Shown piece after piece: positions 36,835 through 44,926 of a stretch of DNA of 64,000 nucleotides. The DNA comes from Methanocalculus alkaliphilus (GTDB lineage Archaea > Halobacteriota > Methanomicrobia > Methanomicrobiales > Methanocorpusculaceae): NCBI RefSeq assembly GCF_024170505.1, contig NZ_JALJYG010000003.1, positions 62,001-126,000 of the forward strand, read 5' to 3'. Numbering within the stretch: position 1 is the first letter of the stretch; every line of letters starts with the position of its first letter. The notes under the pieces are model-generated. The model did not search any database, was not told the origin of the DNA, and saw only the letters and a list, made by a program, of their open reading frames with translations. A program made the translations under genes and the position numbers.

Positions 36835-37169
36835 CCTACCCGTCGGATTTTGAAGTCTTTCTTCTGCGGCACCAGTTGTGCGAGGAGCTGTTTGAGCTGT
36901 GCATCAGTGATCTTCTGTGTACTGGAGAGGCGCCCCTGCTGGGCAAGCATGACAAGCTGCTGCTCTACAGCACGTGCAAAGTCGGGTTTTGTCAGCTTGA
37001 TGGTGTTTAACCGCTCACGTGCTTCAGGCTCAAGAACCTGCATGAGCACCATCTGGATCTGCTGTTCGACCTGACGCTGGCGCTCGGCCTCATGCTCCTC
37101 ACTCTGCTGTTGTTGTTGAAGCTGTGCAAGCCGGCGCTGCCGGAGTTCGGCTAACTCATCGTCTCCCAT
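36831..37169 (-). CDS. PDCD5-family DNA-binding protein
   Basis: A 112-residue homologue of eukaryotic PDCD5 (TFAR19). The N-terminal helix is Gln/Glu/Arg-rich (LRQRRLAQLQQQQQSEE), followed by a three-helix core (EARERLNTIKLTKPDFARAVEQ) and a basic tail ([10 protein letters not shown]). Archaeal members bind nucleic acid in vitro; the biological role is uncertain. It starts 12 nt after rpS19e. Confidence 0.9.
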   Translation of the reverse strand: MGDDELAELRQRRLAQLQQQQQSEEHEAERQRQVEQQIQMVLMQVLEPEARERLNTIKLTKPDFARAVEQQLVMLAQQGRLSSTQKITDAQLKQLLAQLVPQKKDFKIRRVG

Positions 37170-37181
37170 GGAAGCGTCACC

Positions 37182-37631
37182 TCAGTACTTTTCAAGGCCG
37201 GGAGCCTTCGAAACAGCCTCATCTTTGAGACTGTATGCAGCCCGGTCAAGGAATGAACGGCCTGCGGGCGATACCTTCCGGCCACCGGCTGCCTTCTCAA
37301 GAAGACCGGCAGCCTCAAGCTGCTGGAAGATCTTCCTGGCGATTGATCCACTTCCTTTTCTGAAGCGGGAGGGTCTGGAACCCCGGTTCTGGGCTCCCCC
37401 ATAGACACTCCGAAGTCTCTCAACGCCGACAGGACCGTCGACGTATACACGGCGCAGAACTGCTGCTGCGCGGAAATACCACCAGTCGGTGTTCTCTGGG
37501 GGCATCTCTTTATGAACTCCCGTCTTCACATACTCCGCCCATTCGGGTGCCTGGATCTCAGGTTTCTCCTTAAGATCCAGAGCGACCTTCCTGATGAGGA
37601 GATCAGCCGGGACATCAAATACCGTAGTCAT
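37182..37631 (-). CDS. rps19e: 30S ribosomal protein S19e
   Basis: A 149-residue S19e protein: [15 protein letters not shown] at the N-terminus, [30 protein letters not shown] in the middle. The ATG at 37631 follows GTGAGG; the frame extends nine codons further without a better site. A promoter-like TTATAAG lies about 40 nt upstream, so the operon down to srp54 may start here. Confidence 0.95.
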   Translation of the reverse strand: MTTVFDVPADLLIRKVALDLKEKPEIQAPEWAEYVKTGVHKEMPPENTDWWYFRAAAVLRRVYVDGPVGVERLRSVYGGAQNRGSRPSRFRKGSGSIARKIFQQLEAAGLLEKAAGGRKVSPAGRSFLDRAAYSLKDEAVSKAPGLEKY

Positions 37632-37670
37632 GGTCTTTTCCTCACTGCTGTGTTTCACTAACAGTCTTTA

Positions 37671-37680
37671 CTTATAAGCT
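37671..37680 (-). promoter_or_regulatory. TATA-like box for the S19e-to-SRP54 operon
   Basis: Read on the minus strand, CTTATAAG-type sequence lies about 42 nt before the S19e ATG, predicting a leader of about 15-20 nt containing the GTGAGG ribosome-binding site. A second A/T-rich box (TTTATATC on the minus strand, 37690-37700) lies further upstream. The 91-nt intergenic region is the longest in this part of the cluster, which supports a promoter here. Confidence 0.45.
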
Positions 37681-37722
37681 GGCTCTATTGATATAAATTT
37701 CGAGGTCATGGGAGAAGAAGAG

Positions 37723-37929
37723 TCACCCTCTCTTCTTTGCAATCACCATCATCCGGCCACGGGTGGCAACAACAACCCCGCCTGTCCCTTCAACGATCGC
37801 CTCGGGATCGATTGAAGCGTTCTTCAGCCACTTGACCTTGATGATCGTTCTCACTTCCAGCTGTGATCTGATCTCCTGGGTAACCTCAGGAGTGATCCCC
37901 TGCTTTCCCACCCAGATCGTCGGTTTCAA
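37723..37929 (-). CDS. CRM/YhbY-domain RNA-binding protein
   Basis: A 68-residue CRM-domain protein (WVGKQGITPEVTQEIRSQLE ... IVEGTGGVVVATRGRMMVIAKK), similar to bacterial YhbY, which associates with pre-50S ribosomes. The GxxG loop corresponds to VGKQGIT. The only start in frame is a TTG; no ATG or GTG is available after the stop of the upstream RNase P gene, and no clear ribosome-binding site precedes it. Co-transcription with RNase P component 4 fits an RNA-maturation role. Confidence 0.85.
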   Translation of the reverse strand: MKPTIWVGKQGITPEVTQEIRSQLEVRTIIKVKWLKNASIDPEAIVEGTGGVVVATRGRMMVIAKKRG

Positions 37930-37948
37930 CGTCTGGATAGCTGATGTA

Positions 37949-38275
37949 TCATACTTTTCCGTTATGCTCTTTCACCACCGGATAGCGTCGCTGATCCCGA
38001 CAGAGAAGACAGGTTACAATCACCTTTCCATGCTGAATCCTGACCCGGGCAGTCCGGCCCGGTACCAGATATCCATAGCAGGTGCGACAGAACTGCCTCC
38101 TGTATCGTTTCGGCATTCGTAATCTCTGTTTCATTGCAATGCGTCGTGCAAGAGCAATGCACCGTTCTGCACGGCCGGTATCTCCATCTGCCCATTCTGC
38201 TGCCTGTGCAAAGAGAATATCGATGCGTTCCCGTGCGATCCGTTTCCCATTTCCCGGACGAAGTTTCTCTGCCAT
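37949..38275 (-). CDS. rnp4: Ribonuclease P protein component 4 (Rpr2/Rpp21)
   Basis: A 108-residue subunit of archaeal RNase P, which trims the 5' leader of tRNA. N-terminal helices (RIARERIDILFAQAAEWA ... CIALARRIAMKQRLRMP) pack on Rpp29. The zinc ribbon is formed by CRTCYGYLVPG and VTCLLCRDQRRYP. The ATG at 38275 is preferred over the GTG at 38284. The stop lies about 20 nt before the CRM gene start. Confidence 0.9.
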   Translation of the reverse strand: MAEKLRPGNGKRIARERIDILFAQAAEWADGDTGRAERCIALARRIAMKQRLRMPKRYRRQFCRTCYGYLVPGRTARVRIQHGKVIVTCLLCRDQRRYPVVKEHNGKV

Positions 38276-38299
38276 ACCATCCACACCCGGAAAAGCCGT

Positions 38300-38914
38300 T
38301 TATTCTGCTTCATCAGAGATAAAGACCCGCCGCCCGTCAATCGTCAGGCGCCCCTCACAGAAGAGGGAGACGGCCTTCGGCAGCGCCTCATGCTCAAGCG
38401 TGAGGATTCGATCAGAGAGGGTTGATTCATCATCATCTTCGCTAACATCACACCAGCGCTGAAGGATAATGGGGCCGGTATCTGTACCCTCATCCACAAA
38501 ATGTACCGTGCAGCCGGATAGGCGGACACCATACTCGATTGCCTGGCGGTGTGCATTCAGCCCGGCAAATGAAGGAAGGAGTGAAGGGTGGATATTGATG
38601 ATCCTTCCGGCATACTCCCTGATGATGGACGAGCCAAGAATCCTCATGTACCCTGCAAGCACGATCAGATCGGGGTTCAATGATCGAAGAACAGCAGAAA
38701 GTTCCGCCTCATACTCATCCCTTGACCGGAACTCCTGATAATTGATAGTAATGACCGGGATACGCTGCCTCTCTGCCCTCACGGCAGCAAGTGTTCCGTT
38801 GCGATCAACGATGAGCCCAACACACCGGCCCGCAATCTTCCCCTCTGCAATCGCAGAGGCGACGGCAAGGAAGTTCGATCCCCTTCCCGATGCAAGCACG
38901 ACGATGCGTTTCAT
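38300..38914 (-). CDS. purN: Phosphoribosylglycinamide formyltransferase
   Basis: A 204-residue folate-dependent GAR transformylase of purine synthesis. Motifs: VLASGRGSNF (substrate phosphate loop), LAGYMRILG, and the catalytic NIHPSLLPSFAG with the conserved Asp/His (GCTVHFVDEGTDTGPIILQ). A tetrahydrofolate-type PurN occurs in some methanogens next to formate-using PurT. It ends 24 nt before rnp4 on the same strand. Confidence 0.95.
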   Translation of the reverse strand: MKRIVVLASGRGSNFLAVASAIAEGKIAGRCVGLIVDRNGTLAAVRAERQRIPVITINYQEFRSRDEYEAELSAVLRSLNPDLIVLAGYMRILGSSIIREYAGRIINIHPSLLPSFAGLNAHRQAIEYGVRLSGCTVHFVDEGTDTGPIILQRWCDVSEDDDESTLSDRILTLEHEALPKAVSLFCEGRLTIDGRRVFISDEAE

Positions 38915-38932
38915 ACCATACCTATGGGTCGC

Positions 38933-40216
38933 TCATATCGTTAAGGATTCGCTACCACCAGGCTGCTTCCTGAAGATAAGTTTCACCTTCAGGATCTGCC
39001 TCCCCCGCATCTGGGTGACGATCAGCCGGGCAGATATCTCAGGGATCTCAAAGGACTCGCCAAGGTGGGGGATGTGGCCGAGACGGGTGAAGACGAGCCC
39101 CCCCACCGTCTCATAGCAGTCAGGCTCAAGTGGAAGGGGAGATTCAAGGATCTCATTGACATCCTCAACCCACGCCTGGGCATCGATCATATAGATGCCA
39201 TCACCGAGTTTCTGAACCTCCTCTTCTTCCGTGTCAAACTCATCAAGGATATCGCCAACGAGTTCCTCAAGGATATCCTCGATTGTGACGACGCCGGCAA
39301 AACTCCCATACTCATCAAGGATGATTGCAATATGGGTCTGTTTAAACTGAAGCTCCTTGAGGAGATCATCGATCTTTTTGGACTCCGGAACAAAATACGC
39401 CTCATGGATAATATCCGGTATCTCCGTCTCTGATTCTCCGGAGTGGACCGCCCTGAAGACATCTTTCACATTCAGAATGCCGATGATATTCTCTTTCTGC
39501 GTATGATACACAGGAATCCGGGAGAATCCTGTCTCATGAAAGATATCCAGTGTCTCCTCGAGGTTTTTTGTATCATCAATCATGACCACATCCGGCCGGG
39601 GTGTCATCACGACACGGGCGGTTGTGTCCCCGAACCGGAAGACCGAGAAGAGCATCTCACGTTCATTCTCTTCTATTGCACCAGTCTCTTCACCGACATC
39701 GATCCATTCCTTGATCTCCTCTTCCGTCACCTCCTGATGGTAGGAAGCATCATCACGGGCATGAGCCTTCCGAATAATATCATTGAGCCAGAGGACCGGG
39801 GTGAGGATCTTCTGAAGGACCAGAATCGGGCGGGCAACAAAGAGGGCAAATGAGTCAACACGCTTTGAAGCATAGGTTTTTGGACCGATCTCCCCGATGA
39901 CGAGCATCAGGATGACGACAACACCTGTTGCGATCCCCACCCCGGCATCTCCGAAATAGTCAATTGCAATCGCCGTTGCCAGGGTCGCCGCAGATACATT
40001 GACGACATTGTTCCCAATCAGGATCGTGATCAGAAGATGATCGGTGTTCTCCTTGAGTTTTGCAAGGGCAACAGCACTTTTGCTCCCTTCAGCGAGGAGG
40101 GTGCGGACCTTTGCCTTGTTAATTGCTATAAGAGCAACCTCGGATCCGGAGAAGAAACCAGATAAGAAGAGGCAGATAAAAAAGAGGGTAAAATGGAGTG
40201 CATCAGCCGCCATCAA
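38933..40216 (-). CDS. CNNM/CorC-type membrane protein (hemolysin-related)
   Basis: A 427-residue protein with an N-terminal DUF21 membrane domain (about residues 5-150, four hydrophobic segments, with GSEVALIAINKAKVRTL), two CBS domains (MTPRPDVVMIDD ... HEAYFVPESKKIDDLL) and a C-terminal CorC_HlyC domain. Family members transport or regulate Mg2+ or related cations, and their CBS pair binds Mg-ATP. The annotation hemolysin is historical. It is separated from purN by 18 nt. Confidence 0.9.
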   Translation of the reverse strand: MMAADALHFTLFFICLFLSGFFSGSEVALIAINKAKVRTLLAEGSKSAVALAKLKENTDHLLITILIGNNVVNVSAATLATAIAIDYFGDAGVGIATGVVVILMLVIGEIGPKTYASKRVDSFALFVARPILVLQKILTPVLWLNDIIRKAHARDDASYHQEVTEEEIKEWIDVGEETGAIEENEREMLFSVFRFGDTTARVVMTPRPDVVMIDDTKNLEETLDIFHETGFSRIPVYHTQKENIIGILNVKDVFRAVHSGESETEIPDIIHEAYFVPESKKIDDLLKELQFKQTHIAIILDEYGSFAGVVTIEDILEELVGDILDEFDTEEEEVQKLGDGIYMIDAQAWVEDVNEILESPLPLEPDCYETVGGLVFTRLGHIPHLGESFEIPEISARLIVTQMRGRQILKVKLIFRKQPGGSESLTI

Positions 40217-40272
40217 CTATCACCCCGTTCTGACGCTCTTCGTGAAGTATCGTTCATGGTTGCTTCGTGTAA

Positions 40273-41130
40273 TCATTCTCTGGAGTTGAGAAATGATAAA
40301 TATACCTGTTTGTGCCATGCTTCCCGGAAAGAGTCAGCCTCCCTTGAGAGGATGGCAATCTTCTCATCAAATCCTGGTGCCTCCGGGAAACCGAGATCTT
40401 CTATCTCGAAAATGACGGGACCGTCATACCCATATCTCCTCAATAGTCCGGCCAGCTCATTCATTCCACCGGTCAGGGTGAGGGGGTGATGCATGGATGA
40501 GCCTGAGGCATCACTTGCATGCACATTGACAAGACGATCCCCACAGAGTGAGAGGAACGCATCAGGAGATGAGGGGCCGCTCATCAGGGCATGGGCATAG
40601 TCGAAGGTAAAGAAGAGGTTCGGATACTCATCCAGCACGCTCCGGACAGCCTCAGGTGTTGTCAGGAGGGCGTTTACCTTCGGCTCCATATTCTCTACCG
40701 CAACTGCAACGGAGAGGCCCTGGGAAACCCGCTCAACTGCCTCCATGTAGTGTGCAAACCGATCCATGTCAGCCCTGCTCGGAGGCCGTTTCGCCGTCCT
40801 CCTGCCTGGATGAATCGTAACAACACCGGCACCGAGGTGCTCCGCAATCCGGATGGCTGAACAGGCAGTCTCAACCGATACCGTGGCGACTTCGGGGTTG
40901 ACTGAGACCGGATTCAGATCAAGGACGGGGGCATGAACGGTGATCGGAACAAGTGACGGATAGTCGGCTGTCACCGCCTCAAGGCTCTTCAGCTTCCTCC
41001 CGGTCGTCCAGAACGATGGTGTTTCAAGCCAGAATTCAATCGTATCAAGACCTGATGCGACAATTCCCGAAAAGACAGAATGAAGGGCATACTCATGAAA
41101 GAACATGCTTGAAGCACCGAGCCGGACCAT
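40273..41130 (-). CDS. TIM-barrel sugar-phosphate isomerase / AP-endonuclease-2-like protein
   Basis: A 285-residue protein of the xylose-isomerase-like TIM-barrel superfamily. Likely metal ligands are seen in the barrel strands: VTIHPGRR, VAVENMEP, FTFDYAHAL, NVHASDASG and FEIEDLG. This pattern occurs in both endonuclease IV and sugar epimerases; the EN IV zinc set is not complete enough to choose. The ATG at 41130 is used because the longer frame runs under the divergent xseA gene. Confidence 0.8.
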   Translation of the reverse strand: MVRLGASSMFFHEYALHSVFSGIVASGLDTIEFWLETPSFWTTGRKLKSLEAVTADYPSLVPITVHAPVLDLNPVSVNPEVATVSVETACSAIRIAEHLGAGVVTIHPGRRTAKRPPSRADMDRFAHYMEAVERVSQGLSVAVAVENMEPKVNALLTTPEAVRSVLDEYPNLFFTFDYAHALMSGPSSPDAFLSLCGDRLVNVHASDASGSSMHHPLTLTGGMNELAGLLRRYGYDGPVIFEIEDLGFPEAPGFDEKIAILSREADSFREAWHKQVYLSFLNSRE

Positions 41131-41167
41131 ACGCAGATTCTTCACATCCGGACACAAATAGATTCCC

Positions 41168-42412
41168 ATGCCCGGTGGTGAGCAGGCAACCCTTCTATCG
41201 GATGAGCCGGAGATCCTCTCCGTCGTCGATCTCTCCCGCATCATCAGGGAGAGGCTTGACACACCAGAACTCCGGGGGGTACGGGTCAGGGGTGAGGTGA
41301 CCAATTACCGGCTCCACTCATCCGGTCATATGTACTTTTCACTCTCCGACAGAGGAGAGAACGGGGATGCGGCAATCGACTGTGTAATATGGCGCCGTGC
41401 CGCACAGAAGATCAGGATCCCGCCCGAAAACGGCATGGATGTTATCGTCACCGGCTATATCGATCACTATCCCCCGTATGGGAAGACACAGTTCATCGGA
41501 AATGAACTCATCCATGCAGGAGCCGGGGAAAAATATCTCCTCCTTGAACGATGGAGGCAGGAGCTGGCGAAGGAAGGCTGTTTCCTCGAATCCGAAAAGA
41601 AGCCTCTTCCCCCGTATCCCGCCCGTATCGGGGTCGTCACCTCAAGGACCGGGGCAGTCCTCCAGGATATCAGAAATATCCTTTCACGAAGGTTCCCGGT
41701 CGATCTCATCCTTTCACCGACACAGGTTCAGGGTGAATATGCCCATAGTGATATCTCAGCTGCGATAACCCGGCTGGATGGGCATGTGGATGTGATCATC
41801 GTTGCCCGTGGCGGGGGGAGCTTCGAGGATCTCTTCTGCTTCAACCATCCGGATGTCATTCGGGCAATCGCTGCCTGTTCAACCCCGATCATCTCAGCCA
41901 TCGGCCATGAAGTGGATGTTACCCTCTCAGACCTTGCCAGTGATCTGCGGGCGCCGACCCCGTCTGCCGCCGCCGAACTCGTCGTCGCTGACCGGGCCCG
42001 GCTCCTGATTGAGCTTCAGGACAGGAGGGAGTCCATGCAGACAACCCTCCTTGACCGGATAGAGAGGTGCAGAGACGATCTGGAGGAACTCAGGCTCCGG
42101 ATCATCAGCAGGAGATTAGAGCGGCGTCTCAGCGATATGAGACAGACCTCCTCGGACCTGCTGGAGCGGCTTCAGCGAGGGATGGCAGTCCGTCTTCAGA
42201 GGGAGAAGAGAGAGCTTGAGCACCTTACAACACAAATCCATGCCGCTGACAGCCGTGCACCCCTCAGACGAGGATATACCCTCCTCTTTGCTGAAGGAGA
42301 ACTGATCAGATCAGCCGCTGAGCTGAAGAGAAGCGATACAGTAACGATCTACTTCTCAGATGGAGAGGCAGGGGCGACGATAACCGAGGTACACCATGAC
42401 AGAGACATATGA
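41168..42412 (+). CDS. xseA: Exodeoxyribonuclease VII large subunit
   Basis: A 414-residue nuclease subunit that degrades single-stranded DNA to oligonucleotides. It has an N-terminal OB-fold (RGEVTNYRLHSSGHMYFSLSD), the catalytic core (GVVTSRTGAVLQDIRNILSRRFP, VIIVARGGGSFEDLF, ISAIGHEVDVTLSDLASDLRAPTPSAAAE) and a C-terminal coiled coil. The enzyme is mainly bacterial but is found in some methanogens, probably after old transfer. It overlaps xseB by 17 nt. Confidence 0.95.
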   Translation: MPGGEQATLLSDEPEILSVVDLSRIIRERLDTPELRGVRVRGEVTNYRLHSSGHMYFSLSDRGENGDAAIDCVIWRRAAQKIRIPPENGMDVIVTGYIDHYPPYGKTQFIGNELIHAGAGEKYLLLERWRQELAKEGCFLESEKKPLPPYPARIGVVTSRTGAVLQDIRNILSRRFPVDLILSPTQVQGEYAHSDISAAITRLDGHVDVIIVARGGGSFEDLFCFNHPDVIRAIAACSTPIISAIGHEVDVTLSDLASDLRAPTPSAAAELVVADRARLLIELQDRRESMQTTLLDRIERCRDDLEELRLRIISRRLERRLSDMRQTSSDLLERLQRGMAVRLQREKRELEHLTTQIHAADSRAPLRRGYTLLFAEGELIRSAAELKRSDTVTIYFSDGEAGATITEVHHDRDI

Positions 42413-42578
42413 AGAGATGGTAAAACGACTCCGTGAGATAGCACGGAGGCTTGAGGATCCGGATACACCCCTTGACGAGAGCATCAGGCTGTATCAGGAT
42501 GGTATTGACCTGATCAAAAAGTGTGAATCATTCCTCTCAGACGCAGAACTTCGCATCCTCGAGATGACAGAAGAGTAG
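42396..42578 (+). CDS. xseB: Exodeoxyribonuclease VII small subunit
   Basis: A 60-residue two-helix protein (TYEEMVKRLREIARRLEDPDTPLDESIRLYQDGI) that forms the multi-copy small subunit binding the XseA coiled coil. The sequence DPDTPLDESIRLYQ is diagnostic. It starts inside xseA (17-nt overlap), giving a complete two-gene unit. Confidence 0.93.
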   Translation: MTETYEEMVKRLREIARRLEDPDTPLDESIRLYQDGIDLIKKCESFLSDAELRILEMTEE

Positions 42579-42582
42579 AGGG

Positions 42583-43011
42583 TCAGTCTACCCCTTCTGC
42601 AATAAGAATGACCTCCATCGCTGCACCGGAGGAGAGTGCCGCTATCAGCTCCTCCGGAAGGGTGCGCGCCACGAAATCTGACCTGATGCCGATTGTACGG
42701 CCGCAGACAAAGTCGCTTCTTCTCCAGACAAAATCTGTCGGATGATCGAGTGCCATCCGGGCAGATCCCTCTGACCGTATCTCACAGACGATACCCTCAA
42801 CAGAGAGGATGGTCCGGAGAATCGTACGATCATCGGAGAGGAGATCACAAAAGGCATCTGAAAGGTCAATAAGAGATGCATCTGCTGAAATCCCGATGAT
42901 ACAATCACCTTTCAGGGTCATCTCGTCCTCAGTCGTGATCATAAATGTGGTCGGATGGCGGCCGGTTACATTGGCATGGCCCCGGCACTGAATGACTTCC
43001 CTGATCTCCAT
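42583..43011 (-). CDS. DUF371 family protein
   Basis: A 142-residue archaeal protein of DUF371: CRGHANVTGRHPTTFMITTEDEMT at the N-terminus, then GDCIIGISADASL and VCEIRSEGSA. It is predicted beta-barrel-like and cytoplasmic. No function is known. It converges on xseB (4-nt gap) and is divergent from the zinc-finger gene by 33 nt. Confidence 0.8.
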   Translation of the reverse strand: MEIREVIQCRGHANVTGRHPTTFMITTEDEMTLKGDCIIGISADASLIDLSDAFCDLLSDDRTILRTILSVEGIVCEIRSEGSARMALDHPTDFVWRRSDFVCGRTIGIRSDFVARTLPEELIAALSSGAAMEVILIAEGVD

Positions 43012-43044
43012 TGTTTAAGAGTCTCTATGTACTATCTATAGAGC

Positions 43045-43617
43045 ATGTCGATATCGATCAGATGCCCTGGGTGTGAAGAGGAGACCGACCACGATATCGT
43101 TCGTGATGGATCACCCGCCACGGTACGCTGCTGTGAGTGTGATCACATACACCGCATCACCATTACAATCCCTGCCATACGTGAGATCCCTGCCATCGTC
43201 AGTAGCGAGGCTGAGTCAAAGAAAGGAGTCATAGAGCTTACAGATGATGAGCTGGTGAACGTCGGGGACACATTTGTCGCTGATGTCGGAGACGATATCT
43301 TTGGTGTCGAGGTGACCGGAATCGAGATCGGCCCTGCAAGGCGGAGGAGGGCTTCTGTAAAGGATATCACCTGCCTCTGGACGAGGGTGGTCGATACGGT
43401 CATTATCCGGGCATCACTCCATAAAGGGGCGACAACGATACCACTCTACGAAGCCGTGGATGGAGAGACTGCCTATACCATCGGGGAGATCACCGATGTC
43501 GGAGGACGTCAGTTCCGTGTAACCCGGATAAAAATGAGGGATGGACAGGTTATCAGAAAGCCGGGCTCCTATGCCGAGGCACGTTTTATCAAACGAATCT
43601 ATGGTGAACGGTCATGA
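43045..43617 (+). CDS. HVO_0476-family zinc-finger protein
   Basis: A 190-residue protein. The N-terminus is a zinc ribbon: CPGCEEETDHDIVR followed by CCECDHIHRI. A beta-rich region follows (about 65-190: LTDDELVNVGDTFVADVGDD ... AYTIGEITDVGGRQFRVTRIK). The family is conserved in euryarchaea and has no known function. It ends only 18 nt before the hairpin of the IsrB-bearing element, so the insertion lies immediately downstream of its stop. Confidence 0.85.
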   Translation: MSISIRCPGCEEETDHDIVRDGSPATVRCCECDHIHRITITIPAIREIPAIVSSEAESKKGVIELTDDELVNVGDTFVADVGDDIFGVEVTGIEIGPARRRRASVKDITCLWTRVVDTVIIRASLHKGATTIPLYEAVDGETAYTIGEITDVGGRQFRVTRIKMRDGQVIRKPGSYAEARFIKRIYGERS

Positions 43618-43634
43618 TCGAATCAGGCAGGAAA

Positions 43635-43654
43635 CTCACGACTTTAGTCGTGAG
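43635..43654. repeat. Right-end hairpin of the element
   Basis: CTCACGAC-TTTA-GTCGTGAG is a perfect 8-bp stem with a 4-nt loop. It lies at the 3' end of the isrB-like gene and encodes its last codons and stop (LSRLKS, stop). The loop TTTA is shared with the left-end hairpin while the stem sequence differs, as expected for TnpA recognition structures. Confidence 0.8.
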
Positions 43655-44691
43655 AGGAATGCCGATTGCCTGGTGTCGGTATAGTGTGTTGTTCTCCATG
43701 CTATTCTGGTCAGGATTGTGCAGTCTGTTGGTTTAGCAGATTGCGTTAATCGTTTTCCTGTTCTGAAATGGTGTAATGAGAGTCGTTCTTTGATTGAACC
43801 TCCTATATAGGATAAACCGTGTTTGAAATGGTTGACTAATGTTCCACGGATTAGGTTCAGAGAGATCGTTCCTCCATAAGGTTTTCTGATCCCTCCTGTT
43901 TCGGGTTGGAGTCGGTGGAGTTGACGACGATGGAACCTGATCGGAGTCCAATAAAATAAACCTCGTTCTGTTGGTTGTTTGGCTCCGGAAACGTCTGCCG
44001 CCATAACCCAGGCATCTACTGCATGAGAGGAGAAGACAGGTTTCTTCTTCTGAGAGGTCTTTCTGAGGTTGAATCGATCCCGGAGGTCTTTGGTTTCATA
44101 TCCGGTACGAAGATGGAGATCGAGGTTGAGAGATCGGATTGTACGGTAAAACCATTGTTTACCCACCTCTAAAGGAGAGAAGTTGGAGTTCCATTGTTTG
44201 CAGTTCTTTTTGGTTACTGCGGCAATATCTTCGACAGCAACATCTGTCAGAGGGATGATCTTTTGGAGCTGTGTTACAATCCGGAGTTTGGCGTTCCATC
44301 TGGCGCGAGTACTCGGCGGGATGGAGGATCTGTTTTTGAGACGGTTTCTGAATCGTGCAGGACGCCTCCAACAATGACGGTATCTTCTGGATCTTCGCAT
44401 GGTTCGACGGGTTTCAACCGCCTTTTCGACATGTTTTGGTGTTTCGGACATGCCGTTTAGAACGGTTTCTTGTGTACCAACAATAGACCATCCTTCAAAG
44501 GAACTACCCGGATCAATACCGATGACGAGAGGTTGGTTGTCTGGATTGACCTGATAGGTGAGGATGATGCAGAATATACCGAGTTTGTTCCAATAGGGTC
44601 TGGCTTTACCTTGTTTCAGTAAGAGCCGGGCTCTTGTCGGTGTTGTCGGCATAAGAGGTGTTTTGTTAGTGTCTAATACAGGGATTCGCAT
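43636..44691 (-). CDS. isrB: IsrB-like RNA-guided nickase (PLMP/RRXRR domain, split RuvC, no HNH)
   Basis: A 351-residue protein. Residues 1-46 are the PLMP/RRXRR domain (VLDTNKTPLMPTTPTRARLLL, then GKARPYW). RuvC-I is IGIDPGSS with Asp60; an Arg-rich bridge helix covers about 94-121 (RRTMRRSRRYR); RuvC-II is VAVEDIAAV with Glu154; RuvC-III is SSHAVDAW with His223 and Asp226. Only 68 residues lie between Glu154 and His223, too few for an HNH domain. This separates IsrB from IscB and Cas9. Characterised IsrB nicks the non-target strand, guided by an omega RNA. GGAGGTAA precedes the ATG. The C-terminus (about 100 residues, basic) would hold the TAM- and RNA-binding part. The RuvC residues look intact. 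Confidence 0.85.
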   Translation of the reverse strand: MRIPVLDTNKTPLMPTTPTRARLLLKQGKARPYWNKLGIFCIILTYQVNPDNQPLVIGIDPGSSFEGWSIVGTQETVLNGMSETPKHVEKAVETRRTMRRSRRYRHCWRRPARFRNRLKNRSSIPPSTRARWNAKLRIVTQLQKIIPLTDVAVEDIAAVTKKNCKQWNSNFSPLEVGKQWFYRTIRSLNLDLHLRTGYETKDLRDRFNLRKTSQKKKPVFSSHAVDAWVMAADVSGAKQPTERGLFYWTPIRFHRRQLHRLQPETGGIRKPYGGTISLNLIRGTLVNHFKHGLSYIGGSIKERLSLHHFRTGKRLTQSAKPTDCTILTRIAWRTTHYTDTRQSAFLSRLKS

Positions 44692-44926
44692 GAGGGATTA
44701 CCTCCATCCGGTTAAACCGGAGTTACATGTCTCTTCGGAGTGGCAAGACAGGCTTAGTATCTGAAAAGATACGTCGGATTCGGCGTGTCCGGAAGAGGGC
44801 AGAACTAGAGAAACATTCTGCCGTTCTTGTAGCCCGTAATGCTGCTGCATATCTGAATATGCCTCCTAGTCTAACTGTTTAGTCTCGCGTAGCCGTTTGC
44901 AAGCCCATGACTTTAGTCATGGGTGG
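44692..44926 (-). ncRNA. Putative omega RNA (HEARO-like) of the IsrB-like nuclease
   Basis: The 222 nt between the isrB start and the thioredoxin stop hold no gene, but on the minus strand form several strong hairpins: the left-end stem (44904-44923), GCATAT/ATATGC (44847-44862), GGCAGAA/TTCTGCC (44798-44822), GTATCT/AGATAC (44757-44772) and CCGGTT/AACCGG (44708-44720). In IscB and IsrB loci the omega RNA is encoded in exactly this place, 5' of the gene, with the guide taken from the DNA outside the left end. No covariance search was possible; the call rests on position, size and predicted pairing. Confidence 0.65.
44904..44923. repeat. Left-end hairpin of the element
   Basis: CCCATGAC-TTTA-GTCATGGG, a perfect 8-bp stem with the same TTTA loop as the other end. 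The stop codon of the thioredoxin-like gene (TAA, 44913-44915) lies in this loop region. Confidence 0.8.

Noticed and set aside
38933-40216. Hemolysin annotation
   Set aside because: The DUF21-CBS-CorC layout marks a cation transporter or regulator; the hemolysin name is inherited from an early homologue.
43975-44460. Plus-strand open frames across the IsrB gene, searched as possible tnpA
   Set aside because: They have no HUH motif or catalytic Tyr, are short and are antisense to isrB.
43636-44691. Annotation as TnpB or IscB
   Set aside because: TnpB lacks the PLMP/RRXRR N-terminus and has a different RuvC-III and zinc-finger region. IscB has an HNH domain between RuvC-II and RuvC-III; only 68 residues lie there.
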